Assembly: GCF_020991475.1 (NCBI RefSeq)
Contig: NZ_JAJMPA010000004.1
Location: 1 to 64,000 of the forward strand
Direction of reading: 5' to 3'
Origin: Pedobacter sp. MC2016-14
GTDB lineage: Bacteria > Bacteroidota > Bacteroidia > Sphingobacteriales > Sphingobacteriaceae
DNA length: 64,000 bases
The translations under genes and the position numbers were made by a program. This document shows, piece by piece, positions 7,586 to 15,794 of this stretch; the first letter of the stretch is position 1; each line of letters starts with the position of its first letter. A model generated the notes under the pieces. The model was not told where the DNA came from and searched no databases. It saw only the letters and a list, made by a program, of their open reading frames with translations.

Positions 7586-7816
7586 TTATTTCTTTTTCAG
7601 ATAGCGTTCAGGCTTTTTATCGAAGGACTTTTTACAGCTGGCTGAGCAAAAATCGTAGAGCACGTCCAGGTAGGTAGACTGATATTTTGAATTTGCTTTT
7701 TTAACCGACATTCCACATACCGGATCTTTGGATTCCTGATGGCTGTGGTTGTGTATTGGAGTAGCTGCCATAGAAAATACCGACAGCAAAATGAGGATAG
7801 GAAATATAAATTTCAT
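7586..7816 (-). CDS. Exported YHS-domain protein
   Basis: A 76-residue protein: signal peptide (MKFIFPILILLSVFSMAA), a His-rich linker (HNHSHQ) and a YHS domain with KDPVCGMSV and YDFCSASCKKSF. YHS domains are heavy-metal-binding modules found in copper and other metal exporters and mercury proteins. The three cysteines plus the His cluster would offer soft-metal ligands. It sits 41 bases upstream of the MbnP-like gene on the same strand, which fits periplasmic copper binding or delivery. The metal is inferred from context. Confidence 0.85.
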   Translation of the reverse strand: MKFIFPILILLSVFSMAATPIHNHSHQESKDPVCGMSVKKANSKYQSTYLDVLYDFCSASCKKSFDKKPERYLKKK

Positions 7817-7919
7817 AAAAATTGGGCACTATACGTGATACAGCTCCTACGAGGAAGCCATAAACACGAATGAAAAAATAATTTTGAATAATGAAGGCAG
7901 TAAATGCCTTAAGCTTGAA

Positions 7920-8306
7920 TTAAGCTGCCAATTTGGGTGGTTGAAAGATAGAACCCAGGAAACAGTTGCTGTAGTGACAAGTATATTCCGGGTAAGAAGT
8001 GGTAAATAGCGTTGCGGTTACCGGAGATTGAAAGTTAAAAGCATCCGTTCTCTCAAAAAAGGATATGGATAGGTTACTCAATAAATCTTTAGTGGCTTCT
8101 TTCTTTTCGTTCTCTTCGGCCTGCTGCACCTTTTTCATCAGGTAACACTTACCATTGCAATTCATCCAGGGTCTGTCTTTATTTACGCAAAGGGTTTTTG
8201 CAATATAGTCCTGGTTGACTTCAAAACCTGCATACACCAATATCCTTGAAAAGCTGGAGCCGATCAAAGCAAAGAGTAGTAAGCAAGCAATTAGCCGTTT
8301 TTGCAT
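7920..8306 (-). CDS. Unidentified Cys-rich exported/membrane-anchored protein
   Basis: A 128-residue protein with an N-terminal hydrophobic segment (MQKRLIACLLLFALIGSSFSRILVYA, shown by position 1-26) that is a signal peptide or anchor. Then follow a Cys at about 38, a CNGKC motif in PWMNCNGKCYL, and a late CHYSNC. I do not recognise a named family. It heads the MbnP/MbnH cluster, and the Cys pattern suggests a metal or redox role. I chose ATG 8306 because the in-frame ATG at 8318 would overlap the -7 box at 8316-8323. Confidence 0.6.
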   Translation of the reverse strand: MQKRLIACLLLFALIGSSFSRILVYAGFEVNQDYIAKTLCVNKDRPWMNCNGKCYLMKKVQQAEENEKKEATKDLLSNLSISFFERTDAFNFQSPVTATLFTTSYPEYTCHYSNCFLGSIFQPPKLAA

Positions 8307-8315
8307 AATAATGCG

Positions 8316-8323
8316 CAAATATA
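8316..8323 (-). promoter_or_regulatory. -7 box at the head of the copper-type cluster
   Basis: On the minus strand this reads TATATTTG, a perfect TAnnTTTG. It lies 9 bases before ATG 8306. It would drive the whole five-gene cluster if no internal promoters exist; no clean -33 TTG at 19 bp was found. Confidence 0.5.
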
Positions 8324-8341
8324 GTGATATAAATATATCAA

Positions 8342-8482
8342 GGAAGCAAAAAAGCCATTAAAGAACTGGTAGACCAAAATTACATTAAGATGATAGAAGA
8401 ATTGGCATAAAGTGACGAATTTGAGATCAGAAATGTCCTAAAACAAGATAGGGATGTTCCATCCAGAACCATCCCTTTCTAA
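8342..8482 (+). pseudogene. Decayed coding fragment with an internal stop
   Basis: Translated in one frame, 8342-8407 gives a plausible helical stretch ending KMIEELA, a TAA at 8408-8410, and then in the same frame about 23 more protein-like residues (DEFEIRNVLKQDRDVP and on) to a TAA at 8480-8482. No start codon or upstream open frame is present. The composition looks like the tail of a helical protein broken by a nonsense mutation. I cannot name the parent family. Confidence 0.35.
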
Positions 8483-9498
8483 CCAAATATAAACCTGTAT
8501 GAACGGTTTTTATCTTCAATCTACTGTACACCACTCATTTCTGAGTCCGAAGTAGCTATATTTTCATTTTAAATCTTCTCGTTTTATTTGTGATTTCGAT
8601 AACCACATCACAAAAGTAGACAAAAAGAATAACAATTCACTATAAATTTTAAAAAAAGAACGATTTATTTTAATGAATTCTCTAAATCAGCTCATTTTCA
8701 AGCAAAATAAACAGTCAAAACTTGCAATATTTCAATTTTTAGCCAAACATTATTAAACATTAGGCCAAAAAACCCATTTTTAAACAAGCTTAAGTCAAAA
8801 AACAGCCAATTTTTAATTCGTTAACTTAAAAACAGCTTAAATTTAACAAGCTTAATAAAAAAATGAACGTTTTTCTCTAAAACTCAAGCATCCTTAAATA
8901 TTTAAGTCTACTTCCGTGTTGATCTAAACAAAAATAAGTCCATATCACTAACACAGTGCAAATTTAACAACTTTTAACTTGTTATGCTAACAAGACGTGT
9001 CGAAATGACACTTTATTTTTCGATCACCCAAAATGGTGCTAAACAATACTGCCAAAACTACCCTGCCGATCTGAACATGTGTCACCTATTATATACCAAC
9101 CAACAAACTGCATCTGTATGATAAAGCCTTTGCGCTTTAACCATCTGTATTCCGGAAGGCCAAACCAGTACAAGATAACATGTAGCTTCCAGGGAGGTTG
9201 TTGTAAACAAACAGTGGTAGAACACGCATAAAACCCGTATAGAGCCCGTATAGAACAGGTAAAAAAAACGAGCTTGATGTGCTTGTTACATGACTGTTAT
9301 TAGGCTACTCCTACCATTTATTACGGAGCACCTCCCTACAAACCGCAACGATATTTATTAAGCCTCTGCACTATAATGGCAAAGTGCTTCAAAAATAGAT
9401 TTCTCCTTCGAAATGATGCCCTATTAATACGCATCGAACAAAAGAATCCTCCCATTGAGCTGAGCTCCGGAAAATATGCAAATCGAGGGGCCTTTTGG
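8483..9498. other. AT-rich gene-free stretch
   Basis: About 1 kb without a credible gene. The first half (to about 8990) is very AT-rich with repeated AAGCTTAA-like words. Small hairpins occur at about 8968-8987 (TAACAA/TTGTTA) and near 8997-9013 (GTGTC/GACAC). Near 9230-9255 the 11-mer CCCGTATAGAG/A is directly repeated. No tRNA, tmRNA or RNase P signature was recognised. Confidence 0.5.
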
Positions 9499-9612
9499 AA
9501 AAGCGAGGGGGCTAAAGAGCCTGCCTTGTCTGCTTGTCCTTCAAAAAATTCCTTCCGGAGAAAAAATTCCAGACAAGCAGACGCAGCAGGCGATTAGCCC
9601 CCGAGCGCTTTT
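9499..9612. repeat. Long interrupted stem-loop
   Basis: Four paired blocks are seen in order: AAAAGCG 9499-9505 with 9606-9612; GGGGGCTAA 9507-9515 with 9594-9602; GCCTGC 9519-9524 with 9586-9591; GTCTGCTTGTC 9528-9538 with 9572-9582. The loop holds AAAAAATTCC twice (9543-9552 and 9561-9570). T-runs follow on the plus strand. It could be a small RNA, a terminator-like structure or a mobile palindrome. A 73-codon open frame across it is probably spurious. Confidence 0.8.
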
Positions 9613-9674
9613 TAACTTTTTTTAACACGCCTTATTAATGAACAATACATAGCTTAGCGTCCTGTTATTTTTAA

Positions 9675-9705
9675 TTGACGATATCGTATTATTAACTTAT
9701 CTTTG
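9675..9705 (+). promoter_or_regulatory. bamD promoter (TTG-N20-TATCTTTG)
   Basis: The -33 element TTG is at 9675-9677 and a perfect -7 box TATCTTTG at 9698-9705, with a 20-bp spacer. The G of the box is only 4 bases before the ATG at 9710, so transcription may begin at or within the start codon. Confidence 0.7.
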
Positions 9706-9709
9706 CACA

Positions 9710-10639
9710 ATGTTTAAAATTAAACACGTTTTACTCTTAAGTTTCACCATCATAGCCCTTTCTGTTGCGGGTTGCAAAAGCCGTTTTGAAAAACTAAGGC
9801 TGAGTAACGATGTCGCCAAAAAATACCAGGAGGCGATGAAACTCTATAACAAAAAGAATTACACCAAAGCATTGGTCTTATTTGAAGACCTTGCACAAAA
9901 ATACCGTGGCAGAGCTGAGGCCGAAGAATTAAACTACTATTACGCATTAACACTGTATTACCTTAAAGATTATACAACGGCGAGGTACCAGTTTAAATCC
10001 TTTGCAGACACCTATCCAACCAGTAAGTACGCAGAAGAATGCCGTTATATGGGCGCCTACTGCTATTATCTGGATTCACCGGATTTTCCGCTAGACCAGG
10101 CCAATACTTATAAAGCGATAGACGCATTGCAGTTATTTATCAACTTGTACCCAAAAAGCGAGCGTGTAGAACTGGCCAGTCAGTACATTTCAAATTTACG
10201 TGGAAAGCTGGAAACCAAAGCGTTTGACAATGCTAAATTATATTACGACCTTGGTGGCTACGACATCACCAACTATAAAGCGGCTGTAATCGCCTTAAAA
10301 AATGCACAGATCGATTTCCCGGACATTAAATACGCCGATGAAATGGATATGCTGATTGTAAAATCACAATACCTGTATGCAAAGAACAGTTACGAATTCC
10401 GTCAGGAAGACCGTTACAATGAAGCGATTGGTTATGCCAATGAATTTATAGATGCGCATCCGGAAAGTAAATTCCTGGCTGAAGTTAAAGGATTGAAGTC
10501 AAGCAGCGAATCTGGCATTATTGAAGCCAAACGTGTGATGGCACTGACTGCAAACGAAGAGAAAAAATACAAAGCATTAATGGAAAAAGATGCAAAAAAA
10601 GATAGTTCTAACAATACGAATCCAACACCCTTAAAATAA
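9710..10639 (+). CDS. bamD: Outer membrane assembly lipoprotein BamD
   Basis: A 309-residue lipoprotein with signal and lipobox ending SVAGC (Cys22), followed by TPR repeats: YQEAMKLYNKKNYTKALVLFEDL, AEELNYYYALTLYYLKDYTTARYQFKSF and further pairs to about residue 270. Each helix pair is quoted by landmark only. BamD is the essential lipoprotein partner of BamA in inserting outer-membrane barrels. The gene heads a conserved Bacteroidota group with the omega subunit, coaBC and DUF4835. Its stop overlaps the next start (TAATG), so the two are translationally coupled. Confidence 0.92.
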   Translation: MFKIKHVLLLSFTIIALSVAGCKSRFEKLRLSNDVAKKYQEAMKLYNKKNYTKALVLFEDLAQKYRGRAEAEELNYYYALTLYYLKDYTTARYQFKSFADTYPTSKYAEECRYMGAYCYYLDSPDFPLDQANTYKAIDALQLFINLYPKSERVELASQYISNLRGKLETKAFDNAKLYYDLGGYDITNYKAAVIALKNAQIDFPDIKYADEMDMLIVKSQYLYAKNSYEFRQEDRYNEAIGYANEFIDAHPESKFLAEVKGLKSSSESGIIEAKRVMALTANEEKKYKALMEKDAKKDSSNNTNPTPLK

Positions 10640-10965
10640 TGAGCACAACTAAACACGTTATACCGAATACTACAGTGACCAGGAACATCAATGACCTGGA
10701 TCAGAAAACAGAGAACATATACGAGTCGTTAGTGATTATTGCTAAAAGAGCAAACCAAATCTCTAACAACATTAAAGAAGAGCTGCATGGCAAACTTGCG
10801 GAATTTGCTTCTTCAAATGATAACCTGGAAGAGATTTTCGAAAACAGAGAGCAAATCGAAATCAGCAAGCACTATGAGCGTATGCCTAAACCAAGCCTGA
10901 TTGCGATTGATGAATTTCTGAACGATAAAGTTTACTACAGAAATCCAGCAAAAGAGCAACAATAG
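10639..10965 (+). CDS. rpoZ: RNA polymerase omega subunit (Bacteroidota type)
   Basis: A 108-residue protein of the RpoZ/omega-like family. The block ENIYESLVIIAKRANQIS near residues 26-43 corresponds to the omega core that clamps the beta-prime C-terminus. The C-terminal tail PSLIAIDEFLNDKVYYRNP is typical of the Bacteroidota version. It overlaps the bamD stop by one base and precedes coaBC by about 43 bases. It helps RNA polymerase assembly and stability. Confidence 0.85.
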   Translation: MSTTKHVIPNTTVTRNINDLDQKTENIYESLVIIAKRANQISNNIKEELHGKLAEFASSNDNLEEIFENREQIEISKHYERMPKPSLIAIDEFLNDKVYYRNPAKEQQ

Positions 10966-11008
10966 CAGCAAATATGGTTAAATTGCATTTCAATGCACCT
11001 CATTAATC

Positions 11009-12202
11009 ATGTTTAGCAATAAAAAAATCATCATTGGCGTTTGCGGCAGTATTGCGGCATACAAATCGGCCTCATTGGTACGGTTGCTGGTTAAGGCTGG
11101 CGCAGACGTCAGGGTAATTCTAACTGCAGATGCAGCACATTTTATTACCCCCCTTACCCTATCCACCCTTTCTAAAAATCCCGTTTACACCCGGTATTAT
11201 GATCCTGAAAGCGGGGTATGGAGTAACCATGTGGAATTAGCCCTGTGGGCAGACCTCATCCTCATAGCCCCTGCCAGTGCAAACACCATTGCCAAGATGG
11301 CTACTGGATTATGTGATAACTTCCTGACTGCAGTTTACCTTTCAGCTAAATGTCCTGTTTATCTGGCTCCTGCCATGGACCTCGACATGTGGAAACACCA
11401 AAGTACACGCGACAACATTTCGCGCCTGCTGAGTTTTGGAAATTCTATTATTGAACCCAATGACGGAGAACTGGCCAGCGGATTACAAGGCCAGGGCCGC
11501 ATGGCAGAGCCAGAGGAAATTGTGGCTTACCTGACATCAAGTCTAAACCAAAACCTGCCTTTAAGCGGTAAAAAAGTGATGGTTACAGCAGGGCCGACTT
11601 TTGAAGCCATAGACCCCGTGCGCTTTATTGGCAACCATTCATCAGGGAAGATGGGGTTTGCCATAGCCGATCAGCTTGCGGCGCTGGGTGCAGAAGTTAC
11701 GCTGATTACCGGGCCAACCGCAGAAAAAAGCAAAAAACCTGTCCGCAGAATTGATGTCATCAGTGCAGCGGATATGCTGGCAGCTTGTACACAAGAATTT
11801 AAAGACAGCGACATTACCGTAATGAGCGCAGCTGTAGCCGATTATACCCCAGTAAACATCGCCACGCAGAAAATTAAAAAGCAGGAAAGCGAATTTTCTG
11901 TTGAACTTAAAAAAACGACCGACATCCTGGCCACTTTGGGCAATGTTAAATCTGCCGGACAAATCCTGGTGGGTTTTGCGCTCGAAACCGAACACGAAGA
12001 GGAACATGCCATTGGCAAACTGAAAAAGAAAAACCTCGACCTCATTGTGCTGAATTCACTGAACGATAAAGGTGCAGGATTTAAAACAGATACCAATAAA
12101 ATCACTATCTTTAATCAGCAGTTTGAAAAGACTGTTTTTGAAGTAAAGTCTAAAGTTGAAGTTGCGGCAGACATTTGCAAGGAGATCCTAAAGTTAGTTT
12201 GA
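11009..12202 (+). CDS. coaBC: Phosphopantothenoylcysteine decarboxylase/phosphopantothenate-cysteine ligase
   Basis: A 397-residue bifunctional enzyme of coenzyme A biosynthesis. The N-terminal CoaC flavoprotein domain (about 1-180) shows GVCGSIAAYKS, the active-site-type SNHVELAL histidine, APASANTIAKMATGLCDN and PAMDLDMW. The C-terminal CoaB domain has VMVTAGPTFEAIDPVRFIGN, VMSAAVADYTP and the lysine-rich IKKQ segment. It adds cysteine to 4'-phosphopantothenate and then decarboxylates the product. The stop TGA shares its last base with the next gene's ATG. Confidence 0.95.
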   Translation: MFSNKKIIIGVCGSIAAYKSASLVRLLVKAGADVRVILTADAAHFITPLTLSTLSKNPVYTRYYDPESGVWSNHVELALWADLILIAPASANTIAKMATGLCDNFLTAVYLSAKCPVYLAPAMDLDMWKHQSTRDNISRLLSFGNSIIEPNDGELASGLQGQGRMAEPEEIVAYLTSSLNQNLPLSGKKVMVTAGPTFEAIDPVRFIGNHSSGKMGFAIADQLAALGAEVTLITGPTAEKSKKPVRRIDVISAADMLAACTQEFKDSDITVMSAAVADYTPVNIATQKIKKQESEFSVELKKTTDILATLGNVKSAGQILVGFALETEHEEEHAIGKLKKKNLDLIVLNSLNDKGAGFKTDTNKITIFNQQFEKTVFEVKSKVEVAADICKEILKLV

Positions 12203-13101
12203 TGAAAAAGTTTGTACTCTTAATTTTTATGGCCTTTTTGGGCAATCTCGTTTACGGGCAGGAATTGAACGCGAGGATCCAAATCCTTGCGCCAACGGTC
12301 CCCAACATCAATAAAAGAAACCTTGATATCCTGCAGACCACCATCAGGGATTTCCTGAACAACAACAAATGGAGTACAGAAACCTATTTACAACAGGAAC
12401 GCATTGATTGCAATTTCGTGATTACGTTAACCGCATGGGATGGCAGCTCAGGTTATAAAGCTGAGGCGCAAATTCAGAGCAGCAGACCGGTTTACGGAAC
12501 GGCTTATTACAGTACCATTTTGAATTTAAGTGACAAAGACTTTGATTTTAGCTATAACGAAGGACAACCGGTAGATTTCTCTGATCAGAATTACCTGTCT
12601 AATTTAAGTTCCCTGCTGAGCTTTTATGCCTATACCATGATAGGATTGGATAAAGACAGCTTTAGTAAAATGAGCGGCACCCCCTATTACCTGAAAGCCC
12701 AAAACATCCTGAACATTGCCCAAACTGGTGGAAATTCGGGCTGGAAAGCTTTTGACGGACTTCGCAACAGGTACTGGCTGAATGAAAACCTGCAAAATAA
12801 GGGCTTTGATGAATTGAGGGCATTTATTTATGACTACCACTACAGCGGATTAGACCAGATGCAGGAAAGCGTAAGTAAAGGCACCAAAAATATACTGAAT
12901 TTGCTGCCCAACCTTAAACAAATGGACAAGCAAAAATTAGGCTCTATTTTCCCTAATTTCTATTTTGCTTCCAAAGCAGATGAAATCGTAAACGTAATGG
13001 GAACCGCTGATGCACAAGACCGCATCAAGGCTTACAATTTATTGGTAGAGATTGACCCTGCCAACATCAGTAAATACGAAGGCCTTAAGCTGGCCCGCTA
13101 A
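12202..13101 (+). CDS. DUF4835 exported protein
   Basis: A 299-residue protein with a signal peptide ending FLGNLVYGQ. The mature part starts ELNARIQI and contains the DUF4835 landmarks NKRNLDILQTTIRDFLNNNKW, RIDCNFVITL and TAYYSTILNL-like strands. The family is restricted to Bacteroidota and regularly follows coaBC/bamD; its function is unknown. The position next to bamD hints at an envelope role. I chose ATG 12202, which overlaps the coaBC stop by one base, over the upstream in-frame start inside coaBC. Confidence 0.88.
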   Translation: MKKFVLLIFMAFLGNLVYGQELNARIQILAPTVPNINKRNLDILQTTIRDFLNNNKWSTETYLQQERIDCNFVITLTAWDGSSGYKAEAQIQSSRPVYGTAYYSTILNLSDKDFDFSYNEGQPVDFSDQNYLSNLSSLLSFYAYTMIGLDKDSFSKMSGTPYYLKAQNILNIAQTGGNSGWKAFDGLRNRYWLNENLQNKGFDELRAFIYDYHYSGLDQMQESVSKGTKNILNLLPNLKQMDKQKLGSIFPNFYFASKADEIVNVMGTADAQDRIKAYNLLVEIDPANISKYEGLKLAR

Positions 13102-13181
13102 AATCCAAATCTCCCGGAATTATCTTTATTATTTTAAAAATAAGCTTTTGCTTAGCTTAAATTCATAATTTAGCAAAGGAT

Positions 13182-14846
13182 ATGCTACAGAAACTTTCGA
13201 TACGCAATTACGCCTTAATAGACAACCTGGAGCTTGAGCTGGACAAAGGCTTAAACATCATCACAGGGGAAACAGGAGCGGGAAAATCAATCATGTTAGG
13301 GGCCCTTTCACTAATTTTGGGTCAGCGCGCAGAAACCAAATACTTCTTTAACCAGGAAAAAAAATGTGTAATTGAGGGATTTTTTAAACTGAGCGGAACA
13401 GCTGCAGAAGCCCTGAAAACAGCATTTGAAGAACAAGACCTGGATTTCCAGGTTGAAAGCATTTTACGCCGGGAAATTTCTATTGACGGCAAATCCAGGG
13501 CTTTTATCAACGATACGCCTGTAACCCTTACCGTGATGAAACAGCTTGGGGAAAAACTTATTGATATCCATTCCCAGCATGCCACCATGGAGGTTAGTGA
13601 TCCGGGATTTCAGCTTGCTGTAGTAGATACTCTGTCCAATCACCAGTTATTATTGAACCGGTACCGCAGCGAATTTAAACACTACAAAAATATACAGCAA
13701 CAGCTGAAAACAATGGTACTTCATGCAGAAGAGGCACGAGCCAGACAAGACTATGAACAATTCCTGTTCAATGAACTGGAAACGGTCAACCTGCAGCCAG
13801 AGGAACAGGAGGCCCAGGAAACTGAGCTGCAAACCTTAAATAATGCGGAAAGCATCAAAAGAAGTCTGGTTAATGCGTACCAATTGCTGAGCGAGCAGGA
13901 GGCTTCGGTACTGCCCATCCTAAAAGAAGCCATCGGACAATTACAGTCGGTAGAGAAATACAATCCGGCTTACGAAGCCCTCAATGAACGCCTGCGGTCT
14001 ACATTGATTGAGCTTAAAGACATCGCTGAGGAAACTGCCGCCCTGGAAGAAGACATCGCATTTAACCCTTCGAGGATTGAAGCCATCAATGCCAGGTTGG
14101 ATACCATTTACAGTCTGCAACAAAAACACCGGGTAAAAAGCATTGCTGAACTGATCGGTATTCAGGAGCAATTGTCTAACAACCTCAGTTTACTGCTGAG
14201 CGGTGATGAGGAAATTGAGCGCTTAAAAGTTGATATTGAAAAGTTAAAAAAACAACTGGAAAGCTGGGCTGCCGAATTATCTGCCAGCCGCAGTCAGGCT
14301 ATTGCTGCCGCAGAAGAACAGGTAGCTGAGATTTTGCTGCAAGTGGGCATGCCAAATGCCAGGATAAAAATTGAGCAGGCCAAACTGGAAGAACTGAACA
14401 AGGACGGCCAGGACCAGATCAACCTGTTGTTTTCGGCCAATAGCGGTCAGGCCCCTGCCCCGGTCGGCAAAGTAGCTTCCGGCGGAGAATTGTCACGTTT
14501 AATGCTGGCCATCAAATCTATCATGGCCAAACATACGGCATTGCCGACCCTGATTTTTGACGAGATTGACACCGGAATTTCCGGAGAAACCGCCTTGCGT
14601 GTAGGTAAAGTAATTGGACAGCTGGAGCAAAATATGCAGGTAGTTTGCATTACGCATTTACCACAAATTGCGGCCACCGGTAACGCCCATTACTTTGTTT
14701 ATAAAAATGAAGAAGGCGGGCGCAGTACTACAGGCATTCGTAAACTGGACAAAAAAGAGCGCATCGCTGCCATTGCGGAAATGTTAAGCGGCAAAAATCC
14801 AGCTACATCTGCGCTGCAAAATGCTAAGGCACTGCTAGGGTTATAA
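13182..14846 (+). CDS. recN: DNA repair protein RecN
   Basis: A 554-residue SMC-like ATPase for double-strand-break repair. The Walker A GETGAGKS is at 29-36. A long coiled-coil region fills about 150-370. The C-terminal half has the ABC signature VASGGELSRLMLAIK and Walker B LIFDEIDTGISGETA, followed by VVCITHLPQIAA. The length matches the family. It follows DUF4835 by 80 bases, in an arrangement often seen in this phylum. Confidence 0.96.
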   Translation: MLQKLSIRNYALIDNLELELDKGLNIITGETGAGKSIMLGALSLILGQRAETKYFFNQEKKCVIEGFFKLSGTAAEALKTAFEEQDLDFQVESILRREISIDGKSRAFINDTPVTLTVMKQLGEKLIDIHSQHATMEVSDPGFQLAVVDTLSNHQLLLNRYRSEFKHYKNIQQQLKTMVLHAEEARARQDYEQFLFNELETVNLQPEEQEAQETELQTLNNAESIKRSLVNAYQLLSEQEASVLPILKEAIGQLQSVEKYNPAYEALNERLRSTLIELKDIAEETAALEEDIAFNPSRIEAINARLDTIYSLQQKHRVKSIAELIGIQEQLSNNLSLLLSGDEEIERLKVDIEKLKKQLESWAAELSASRSQAIAAAEEQVAEILLQVGMPNARIKIEQAKLEELNKDGQDQINLLFSANSGQAPAPVGKVASGGELSRLMLAIKSIMAKHTALPTLIFDEIDTGISGETALRVGKVIGQLEQNMQVVCITHLPQIAATGNAHYFVYKNEEGGRSTTGIRKLDKKERIAAIAEMLSGKNPATSALQNAKALLGL

Positions 14847-14895
14847 AAATTATTTGCTACCTTCGGCAGGTTTTTGAAAATAAAAAATATTAACT

Positions 14896-15714
14896 ATGTA
14901 TAACTTATTAAAAGGTAAACGCGGTATCATTACAGGTGCATTAGATCAAAACTCTATTGCCTGGAAAGTAGCGGAAAAAGCACATGAAGAGGGCGCAACG
15001 TTTGTATTAACGAATGCACCTATAGCTATGCGTATGGGAGAAATTAATGCACTGGCAGAAAAAACCGGTTCACAAATCATTCCTGCAGATGCCACCAACG
15101 TGGATGAGCTGGCTAACTTGTTTACCCAATCTCAGGAAATATTAGGCGGTAAGATTGATTTCGTTTTGCACTCTATTGGAATGAGCGTTAACATCCGCAA
15201 AAAAATTCCATATACAGAATCTAACTACGATTATTTCATGAAAGGTATTGATGTTTCGGCATTGTCGTTTCATAAAATGCTTGCCGTAGCTAAAAAACTG
15301 GATGCTATTGCCGAGGGTGGTAGTGTGGTTGCTTTAAGTTATATGGCTGCACAAAGAACTTATCCTTTTTATACGGACATGGCTGACATCAAAGCAATGC
15401 TGGAATCTATTGCCCGCAGTTTTGGTTACCACTATGGTTTAGAGAAAAAAGTAAGGATCAATACGGTTTCTCAATCGCCCACTAAAACTACTGCCGGTAC
15501 TGGTATTAAAGGTTTTGGTGATTTCTACGATTACGCGGACTCTATTGCCCCACTGGGTAATGCTGATGCAGAATCTTGCGCAGATTACTGTGTAACTTTA
15601 TTCTCAGACTTAACCAGGATGGTGACCATGCAGAACTTATTCCATGATGGAGGTTACTCTTCTACTGGTGTGAGTGATGTGGTAATGAAAGGCCTGGGTG
15701 TTACGGCTGAATAA
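14896..15714 (+). CDS. fabI: Enoyl-[acyl-carrier-protein] reductase FabI
   Basis: A 272-residue NADH-dependent SDR for the last step of fatty-acid elongation, reducing trans-2-enoyl-ACP. The FabI-style nucleotide motif GIITGALDQNSIAWKVA lies near residues 9-25. LHSIGMS is at about 96, and the catalytic Tyr-x6-Lys is in the stretch YPFYTDMADIKAML (Y-TDMADI-K). A terminator at 15755-15780 follows, so the gene appears monocistronic. Confidence 0.94.
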   Translation: MYNLLKGKRGIITGALDQNSIAWKVAEKAHEEGATFVLTNAPIAMRMGEINALAEKTGSQIIPADATNVDELANLFTQSQEILGGKIDFVLHSIGMSVNIRKKIPYTESNYDYFMKGIDVSALSFHKMLAVAKKLDAIAEGGSVVALSYMAAQRTYPFYTDMADIKAMLESIARSFGYHYGLEKKVRINTVSQSPTKTTAGTGIKGFGDFYDYADSIAPLGNADAESCADYCVTLFSDLTRMVTMQNLFHDGGYSSTGVSDVVMKGLGVTAE

Positions 15715-15754
15715 GCTAGCTAAACCAGCATAAAATTTAATGTTAAATATTGTT

Positions 15755-15780
15755 AAAGCCCTTTTAAAGGGCTTTTTTTT
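15755..15780 (+). terminator. Intrinsic terminator after fabI
   Basis: AAAGCCC pairs with GGGCTTT around a short loop, followed by a run of T on the plus strand. Confidence 0.85.
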
Positions 15781-15794
15781 TATACTTTAGTGCA

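Noticed and set aside
9060..9340. Possible tRNA, SRP RNA or RNase P RNA in the gene-free stretch.
   Set aside because: No cloverleaf with a T-loop GTTCRA, no GGAAG-type SRP tip in the right setting and no RNase P core words were found.
9376..9597. 73-codon open frame before bamD.
   Set aside because: Half of it lies in the long stem-loop and the composition is explained by that structure.
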